64,000 bases of DNA, taken from NCBI RefSeq assembly GCF_024206475.1, contig NZ_JAMBPR010000011.1:1-64000 (forward strand), read 5' to 3'. The position numbers and the translations under genes were made by a program. This DNA is from Paraburkholderia sp. CNPSo 3274. GTDB taxonomy: Bacteria > Pseudomonadota > Gammaproteobacteria > Burkholderiales > Burkholderiaceae. A model generated the notes under the pieces. It did not search any database. It worked only from the letters and a program-made list of their open reading frames with translations, and was not told where the DNA came from. Below are positions 63,825 to 64,000 of the stretch, piece by piece. Numbering within the stretch: position 1 is the first letter of the stretch; each line of letters starts with the position of its first letter.

Positions 63825-64000
63825 CTAGTCCGGATAATCCGGAGGCAGCGGCTTCGACGAAGGCTCCGCATCGAAGTGGACGATGAACGCATGCAGCGGC
63901 TCGCGCCGCTTCTCCTGGCGGTTGCGTTGCGGCTCGCGTTCCCTGTCCGTCACGTCGTGCGTTTCGGCTGGCGTCGCGGGCTGCCCGGACGGCGCCACTG
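63825..64000 (-). CDS. C-terminal end of an unrecognised protein
   Basis: A leftward frame enters from the right edge and ends at TAG (63827-63825). About 58 codons are visible. It reads APSGQPATPAETHD, then a charged stretch EPQRNRQEKRREPLHAFIV and ends HFDAEPSSKPLPPDYPD. The low-complexity, charged character resembles the tails of conserved hypothetical Burkholderia proteins, but I do not recognise the family. Codon use fits the neighbouring genes. Confidence 0.5.
   Translation of the reverse strand, partial: VAPSGQPATPAETHDVTDREREPQRNRQEKRREPLHAFIVHFDAEPSSKPLPPDYPD

Overview
The window looks like a chromosomal segment from a Burkholderia-group betaproteobacterium (Paraburkholderia or Caballeronia type). 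The base composition is GC-rich, there are two Burkholderia-style trimeric porins, and the catabolic clusters match that group: aromatic acids, ribose, 3-hydroxybutyrate and xylo-oligosaccharides. No rRNA, tRNA, CRISPR array or prophage was recognised. Product names come from reading the translations; no database search was run.

Region by region. Positions 1-929 hold the end of an IS66-type insertion sequence that has cut off the front of a LuxR-type regulator gene. Positions 930-11109 are a loose set of genes: a TauE/SafE permease, a small secreted protein, a porin with a recognisable promoter, an ArsR/AHSA1 pair, a BON protein, an Rrf2 regulator, a TetR gene, a TIGR03118-like lipoprotein and a TPR membrane protein. 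The AHSA1 and TetR genes each carry one extra base in a short homopolymer. Positions 11326-16156 encode two large glycosidases (GH63/MGH1-like and GH133 debranching type). Positions 16342-22592 are a complete ribose locus, rbsK-rbsD-rbsA-rbsC-rbsB followed by a LacI-type rbsR, all leftward, with a promoter and internal hairpins.

Positions 22723-26905 form a 3-hydroxybutyrate module. A sigma-54 activator is divergent from a GntP-type permease and a 3-hydroxybutyrate dehydrogenase, and a good -24/-12 promoter with an upstream palindrome lies in the gap. Positions 26955-34100 carry an iron/2-oxoglutarate oxygenase-like protein, a lipoprotein solute-binding protein translationally coupled to a GGDEF-EAL protein, and an MFS exporter. 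Positions 34101-48817 are a ferulate/vanillate catabolic island: a porin, two transporters, vanR, vanA, vanB, fcs, an acyl-CoA dehydrogenase, vdh, ech, a MarR regulator and an amidohydrolase. Together these would turn ferulate into vanillin plus acetyl-CoA, then vanillate, then protocatechuate.

Positions 48842-52452 hold a diguanylate cyclase, an ECF sigma factor gene with a large in-frame internal deletion next to an SDR gene, and a secreted protein. Positions 52638-62524 form a sugar operon. A CUT1 ABC importer, a cytoplasmic GH3 glycosidase, an SDR close to Caulobacter-type D-xylose 1-dehydrogenase and a xylonolactonase-like SMP-30 protein lie together under a divergent LacI regulator, which suggests import and oxidation of xylo-oligosaccharides. 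A PIN/Phd toxin-antitoxin pair follows. Upstream of it lies an orphan copy of the same promoter-operator block that precedes the sugar operon. The C-terminal end of an unrecognised protein closes the window.
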